A stretch of DNA of 64,000 bases from Atrina japonica. Lineage: Eukaryota > Mollusca > Bivalvia > Pterioida > Pinnidae. The notes under the pieces were generated by a model that was not told where the DNA came from, made no database searches, and saw nothing but the letters and a program-made list of their open reading frames with translations. Shown here piece after piece: positions 59,459 to 64,000 of the stretch; within the stretch, counting starts at the first letter, position 1, and each line of letters begins with the position of its first letter. The stretch covers positions 124,001-188,000 of the forward strand of contig BROG01000818.1 of NCBI GenBank assembly GCA_030159075.1, given 5' to 3'. The translations under genes and the position numbers were made by a program.

Positions 59459-60854
59459 GTAAGTAATAATTTAAAGTTGAATACTTAATTTCCAAAGTAA
59501 GCCTAAGTGGTTTCCATTGATTATAACTATCCACATTGGAGTTCACAGAATGTGTAACCTAATCGTTAGCATTTGGTATCAAGCTTATACAAACTATGCT
59601 TGTTACCCAATGCAGTGTTTCAGACTTCATCACCCCATATGATTGTTTAATCGTTTGGATAAATGTTTTTGGAGAAAAGGCATCACATTTTGACCACTGT
59701 TGGAGCCATCAACATTTGGGAAGAATATTAACTCATTAACCCTGAAAAATGGTGGACTCTCCTGTAAATCAATTGTTTAGGCCAGTCCAAATGTGTTCTT
59801 AGGGTTGAATGAGTTAAAGTGGGTATGGCTAATTGCATGCCATTGTTATTTTGTACCCAATGCAGCTTCACATATCTCTTACCAAGACCAAGTCAAAAAA
59901 TAATCTTGGACTGCAAAAATTCAAAACCTTCTAAAACTTACACATATTGTTGCAAATGTACTTTGGCCTCTGTGGTCAGGGCCCATGACCATAAACAAGG
60001 AAAATTCTGAGACACATTTTAAGAAAAGTTAAGAATTTACTCATCTGAGTAAAAAAGTGAAAACTCACGGACCATAAAATGTCTTTAGAATTTTCTCAAC
60101 TGAGATAAGATTGTCAAGGGGCAGTGTAAATCTCGTCCAGGACATAACTTCGATGTTTGAACATTATTCTTACCATAATCTATGATTAATAATTTATTAT
60201 CTAACCAAGAGCTATAAAATGTGTTAAAAATCAAGTAGGCAGCACATTTTGTGGCATAATAAGGGGAATAGATATATACCTTTTGAAAAAACGTATTTTA
60301 TCATTGAGAAAGAAATTTATCTAAGAATTTATTTATGGTCCACAACTTTACCCAAGTTGAGAAAATTCTCCAAATTTGAGTAAAATCTTGAAGTTGAGTA
60401 AAACATTTTGTCTGAGAATAGTTTTATGGCCCTCGGCCCAGATATTTAAAACATTTTGTTTTAAACAAGGAGTTTCTTAAAGGAAACTGGTGGTCTTTGC
60501 CCATATACAGTTCTCCTGCTCCATAAAAAAAACTGGTCGCCTCTGTGTAACTCAAATATTGTTGAATGTGGCATAAAATTTTCATAAGAGAGGAGAAAAA
60601 ATATGCAGTTTCCTCCATTTCGGAACAATTGAATCATGGTTATTATCTATACTTTGTTTAGAAAGTAAAGCTTATATATGCAAAAATGATAAATTGATCT
60701 TGTGGAGGTCGAATATTCAAAAAGTCATAGGACAGGTTGACCATTTCACCCTTAAGTACATGTATTAACTGAAAATGTAGTAACAAGTGACTTGTACCAA
60801 TCATAATTTTGAAGTGTAAATTAATTATCCTTGTCTAATAATTTTTTTTCCAAG
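59459..60854. other. Alpha1 intron 4: one MITE, otherwise nothing recognised
   Basis: The family D MITE at 59728-59816 is the only identifiable element. Confidence 0.8.
59728..59816. mobile_element. Family D hairpin MITE
   Basis: TTAACTCATTAACCCTGAAA at the left and CTTAGGGTTGAATGAGTTAA at the right. Confidence 0.87.
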
Positions 60855-60917
60855 GGACAAGAAGGATTAGAAGGACCTATTGGTTCCAAGGGATATTCTG
60901 GATGTAATGGAACAAAG
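60855..60917 (+). CDS. COL4A1: Type IV collagen alpha1-like, coding exon 5 (63 nt), CNGTK exon
   Basis: Twenty-one residues from GQEGLEGPIG to the end at SGCNGTK. The cysteine-plus-sequon motif with a terminal Lys agrees with alpha1 chains as I recall them. The acceptor is TTTTCCAAG and the donor GTAAGATA, both phase 0. The counterpart in the minus-strand gene (8419-8481) has the same length and ends CNGTQ. Confidence 0.95.
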
Positions 60918-61059
60918 GTAAGATAAATGAATTTTGTCCACTGTTGTCATGTCTATATTTATATTGCTGAGATCAAATGCAAACATGCTGTCACTTTGAT
61001 GAAAAAAATATATGTATATCTCATGATTTGACCTTAACTTTGACTGAAAAATCTAAAAT

Positions 61060-61092
61060 ACTTATATATATATACATATATATATATATATT
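61060..61092. repeat. (TA)n microsatellite
   Basis: An AT-alternating run with one TACATA interruption. Confidence 0.92.
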
Positions 61093-61243
61093 TGAATCTT
61101 TTATTCCATTTTGAAGCTTGTATGCCTGTAAAGATTAGCATATTATTAATTTTTTTTCCATCTGTCTTTCTTTTTTCTGGTTTGAAACATTTTGGTTACT
61201 GTTAAATAACCCGAGTTTTTTTTCGTCAAATTGTAACCATATT

Positions 61244-61511
61244 CAGTCCGTAGCACGCTCGACTCTGCATTGTGAGGTCATGAGTTCGAGTCCCGCCGGC
61301 GGCAGGTTGGTTTCCAGTCTTTCAGATGAGACAGTAAAAACTGGAGGTCCCGTGTCACAGTAGGTGTCGGCACGTTAAAGAACCCTCACTGCTCAATGGC
61401 CGTAATTACCGAGCATAGGCCAAAACTTGAGCCCTTCACCGACATTTGGTGATGTCTCCATATGAGTGAAATATTCTTGAGTGGGACGTTAAATAACAGT
61501 AAACAAACAAA
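61244..61511 (+). mobile_element. SINE E, plus orientation, with 12-bp duplications
   Basis: TGTAACCATATT at 61232-61243 recurs at 61512-61523. The element starts within the tRNA-like head (CAGTCCGTAGCACGCTCGAC) and keeps box B (GAGTTCGAGTCCC). It ends AGTAAACAAACAAA. The first bases of the head are missing. Confidence 0.9.
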
Positions 61512-62063
61512 TGTAACCATATTTGGTATGTTGCTTAACTACAATGAAATCTGAGATGAGATTAGTTATGGCCAATATTCAGCAATATTTACCAGAGCTT
61601 GGAACTTAAAAATTCTCATGGATAACTTACAATTAAGCTTGCTAGGGCAACGCATCTGTTTATAAATTGACTTTTTGTATCTTGCATATCTTTGCTGCAT
61701 TTTTTTGTTGGTTTTCCAAATCATCTGAAATAAAGTATTATTCCTCTGTTCAAAGTTGGTGTTCACAGGACAGTTTTAAAAATTTTGTAAAATTTTGCTT
61801 AGTGCAGTACTAGAGATAACTACACTGTATTGTATAGCAGAGGCAGCTTTATGCATTTTCACAAGTCGAAAATTTTGCTATTGTAAAAGGACATCTTTAG
61901 CAGTCATAAGGCCCGAGAAGGTCAAGGGAGACAACTCTCAGTTCCGAACACTAGAATTGAGTCTGAAATAAATTTTATGGCAAATATTCAATTTTAAACA
62001 AAATAACATATAGTTAAAAAAAATAGATGTTTGCTAGGTTGTGGATTAGTAAGTGAAAGGTAT

Positions 62064-62247
62064 GCACTGGAACCTCACCTATAGACCACGTCGCTTAGGA
62101 GACCACCTCACTTAGTAGACCATTTTGCATTTAAGACCATATCCTCTCTGAAATTTCTTGATAAGTCAAGATCCTTTGTTTAAGTCACTTTAGAGACATC
62201 CTCAATAATTAGACCAATGTGTCAGGAAGCTGGTCAATGTTCCATTG
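62064..62247. mobile_element. Family B element (diverged)
   Basis: CACTGGAACCTCACCTATAG at the left, TAGGAGACCACCTCACTTAG inside, and AATGTTCCATTG at the right. Confidence 0.7.
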
Positions 62248-62579
62248 TAATTAGGTCACAGATAGAATTTAGTTTCTTGTGACACATGTGAATATTCTTG
62301 TAAGTATCTGACGTCTATAAAGTAAAGAATAATATTATAGATTAATTTTTTATTTGAAATTCATTGCCAGTGCTTCAGAAATATTTTTATCTAGGAAAAA
62401 CTTGTAATTTAAAAGTATTTTAACAATTGAGGAAAGAAATATTAATGGACATAATCTAGATACTGGTATTCTTCTTGTTTTAACTACCCACAAATTCTAA
62501 CTTTGAATTTGTTTCTGGAAACACTGACCTAATTTACCATAGGTACATATCTCGGTAATCAAACTTGTTTCTTGTTCAG

Positions 62580-62660
62580 GGAGAAAAAGGTCGATCTGGA
62601 AAGCCAGGTGGTGATGGACCTCGGGGAGCAAGAGGTGCCTCAGGTATCCCAGGATTAAAG
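62580..62660 (+). CDS. COL4A1: Type IV collagen alpha1-like, coding exon 6 (81 nt)
   Basis: Twenty-seven residues of Gly-X-Y, from GEKGRSGKPG to ASGIPGLK, continuing straight from CNGTK. The acceptor is CTTGTTCAG and the donor GTATGTAA, both phase 0. Its length equals the 27-residue block after CNGTK in human alpha1 as I recall it. It is shorter than the 123-nt exon at this place in the alpha2-like gene. Confidence 0.95.
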
Positions 62661-64000
62661 GTATGTAACAAATTTTTAGGGTTGTCCAAGTGACTCATTA
62701 AACTTTTTAACATTTTCAATGTCTCGAAATTAGCTGAACCAATTCTATTCATATTCTATGTGTAGCAGAACAGGTTCATGGGTGATTTTGCTGACCCAAG
62801 CATGGCTTTTTGGCATTTGTACTGTATTGCTTCACATGGATTATTTAGGAAAACAGTATAAAGATACTTTTCATTTGTTTCAGTTGCCTCATTGGCCAGC
62901 CACATGTTATTATGAAATGAGTAGTAACCATTGACATTATACAACTTTATTTATTTATAAAGTGAAAAAGGGAGTTATTTTTGCTGTATTTTGTTTTATT
63001 GATATGTGGATTCTCCCTAAATTTGTAAAAAAGAATTTTCAAAATTTCTGTTATTTCAATACTTTGGCAAATTAACCTATTCCATATTTTCAATACCCTA
63101 ATTAGTTAAAAGAATGATGAATTGTAATCTTTGAGAAAAAAATAACAAAATCTGAAGAAGATAAATAAGACAACAGCTGACAAGTATTGATTTAACGATG
63201 TACCAATCATCAAGTGATATGTTACATTTTCTATCAAATGCTGTTGTTTTATTTATTACTTATTCATAAAAAATTCCAACATAAAATTAAAGATATGGTA
63301 ATCTCACATTTAACACAAAGTTGTGGTTAAGTTTGACCACTGAAGAAGGAATACTTTCTTGTCTGAAAATATAGTCATGGCATTGACAGTGTATGTCTGT
63401 TTTGCAATATAAGGCCAAATAAAAAAATACTTCTGGTTCTCAGACACTGCCGCTGATGAAACCATTTTATTCACATTTCATAAATAAATCTCGCTGCACG
63501 GTAAGTAAAAATGTCAATCATTTCCAAAGGCTTAAGTTTCGAAAATGATCCATTTTCTTCTATTTATAGTTCAAAATGCATTTCTAAAACCCATTTAGAA
63601 ACTAAAATAATTATTGTATTGACAATTCAACATGTAAATCTTTACCTCATGCCCGAAAATGTCATAGAACACATCATGTGTTTTCTGCTGTTGCTTGCAG
63701 TTTATGGAGGAAGTGGAAGTTGGGTTTTAAATGAAAGAACTGATACCAAACGGAACTGAATTTCAGGATGTGTTAAAATGATGATACATTTAACAGTATA
63801 TAGTGTATAAAAGTTTTAAAATCTGAATTAAATGTAGGTGAATGATAAAAGTAAAATTAGTTACTGTAAATAAAAGTTTTAATGAAATACATAAAAATGG
63901 ATAGCTATTGTTTTCAAAAATGAAACTTCTGGAATTTGCATTGATTTTTAGACACTTAGTTGTTACATTTTGTACAGCTTTGTAAAATAGCAATGATAAT
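62661..64000. other. Alpha1 intron 6, incomplete: nothing recognised
   Basis: No further collagen exon was found before the window ends. The AG followed by TTTATGGAGGAAGTGG at 63700 was examined; it meets a stop within ten codons in phase 0 and lacks Gly-X-Y. Confidence 0.75.

Larger units (their letters stand above)
60918..62579. other. Alpha1 intron 5: SINE, TA tract and MITE
   Basis: Holds a (TA)n run at about 61060-61092, SINE E at 61244-61511 and a family B element at 62064-62247. The rest is AT-rich without signals. Confidence 0.8.
50539..62660 (+). other. COL4A1: COL4A1-like gene, 5' part (six coding exons), continues right of the window
   Basis: Six exons join to 150 codons with no stop and all phase 0 junctions. 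They give a 23-residue signal peptide, a 19-residue 7S segment with four cysteines, then 108 residues of uninterrupted Gly-X-Y. The motif SGCNGTK matches alpha1 as I recall it. The distances from the 7S segment to that motif (45+15+21 residues) agree with human alpha1, and the following 27-residue block also has the same length. The remainder of the helix and the NC1 domain are beyond the window. The protein is a secreted basement-membrane chain that would pair with the alpha2-like product of the neighbouring gene. Confidence 0.88.

Noticed and set aside
63511..63759. Possible next alpha1 exon at the AG near 63700 followed by GGAGGAAGTGG
   Set aside because: The phase 0 reading has an early stop, no Gly-X-Y and no donor at a sensible distance.

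Overview
The window is animal nuclear DNA: AT-rich, intron-rich and packed with short interspersed repeats. It contains the 5' parts of two type IV collagen genes arranged head to head. A bivalve mollusc is the most likely source. The grounds are tRNA-headed SINEs of the kind described in bivalves, many minisatellites, abundant ATGTACAT motifs and two-chain basement-membrane collagen. The species cannot be named from the sequence alone.

Coding content. The minus-strand gene starts at 49332 and runs leftward off the window. Nine coding exons were found: 49316-49332, 49072-49126, 14238-14318, 10293-10427, 9104-9148, 8419-8481, 4506-4628, 3931-3966 and 1947-2009. Together they give 206 codons: a signal peptide, a four-cysteine 7S segment and Gly-X-Y repeats. 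The motif CNGTQ makes it alpha2-like (COL4A2-like). The plus-strand gene starts at 50539 and runs rightward off the window. Six coding exons were found: 50539-50607, 56195-56251, 58394-58528, 59414-59458, 60855-60917 and 62580-62660. They give 150 codons with the same layout. The motif CNGTK makes it alpha1-like (COL4A1-like). Every intron is phase 0 with GT-AG ends. The exon series 135-45-63 nt is identical in the two genes. The start codons are 1,206 bp apart across a shared divergent promoter. The two chains would normally assemble together into basement-membrane heterotrimers, so shared control is expected.

Layout. 1-1010: 58-bp tandem array. 1947-14318: alpha2 collagen exons separated by repeat-filled introns. 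14319-49071: one 34.75-kb alpha2 intron with no recognisable gene, holding TIR/MITE families, SINEs, minisatellites and microsatellites. 49072-50607: both signal-peptide exons and the promoter. 50608-64000: alpha1 introns and exons 2-6.

Repeat families, labelled here for reference: A, B and C are MITE-like elements with CAGT termini, several flanked by TA. D is a ~90-bp hairpin MITE with TTAA at its ends in most copies. E, F and G are tRNA-headed SINEs. H is a 369-bp TIR element. I is a ~200-bp dispersed element. J is a diverged dispersed repeat. No bacterial-type operon, CRISPR array, rRNA, free-standing tRNA gene or unknown multi-gene system was seen. The points of interest are the divergent collagen pair and the dynamics of the repeats.
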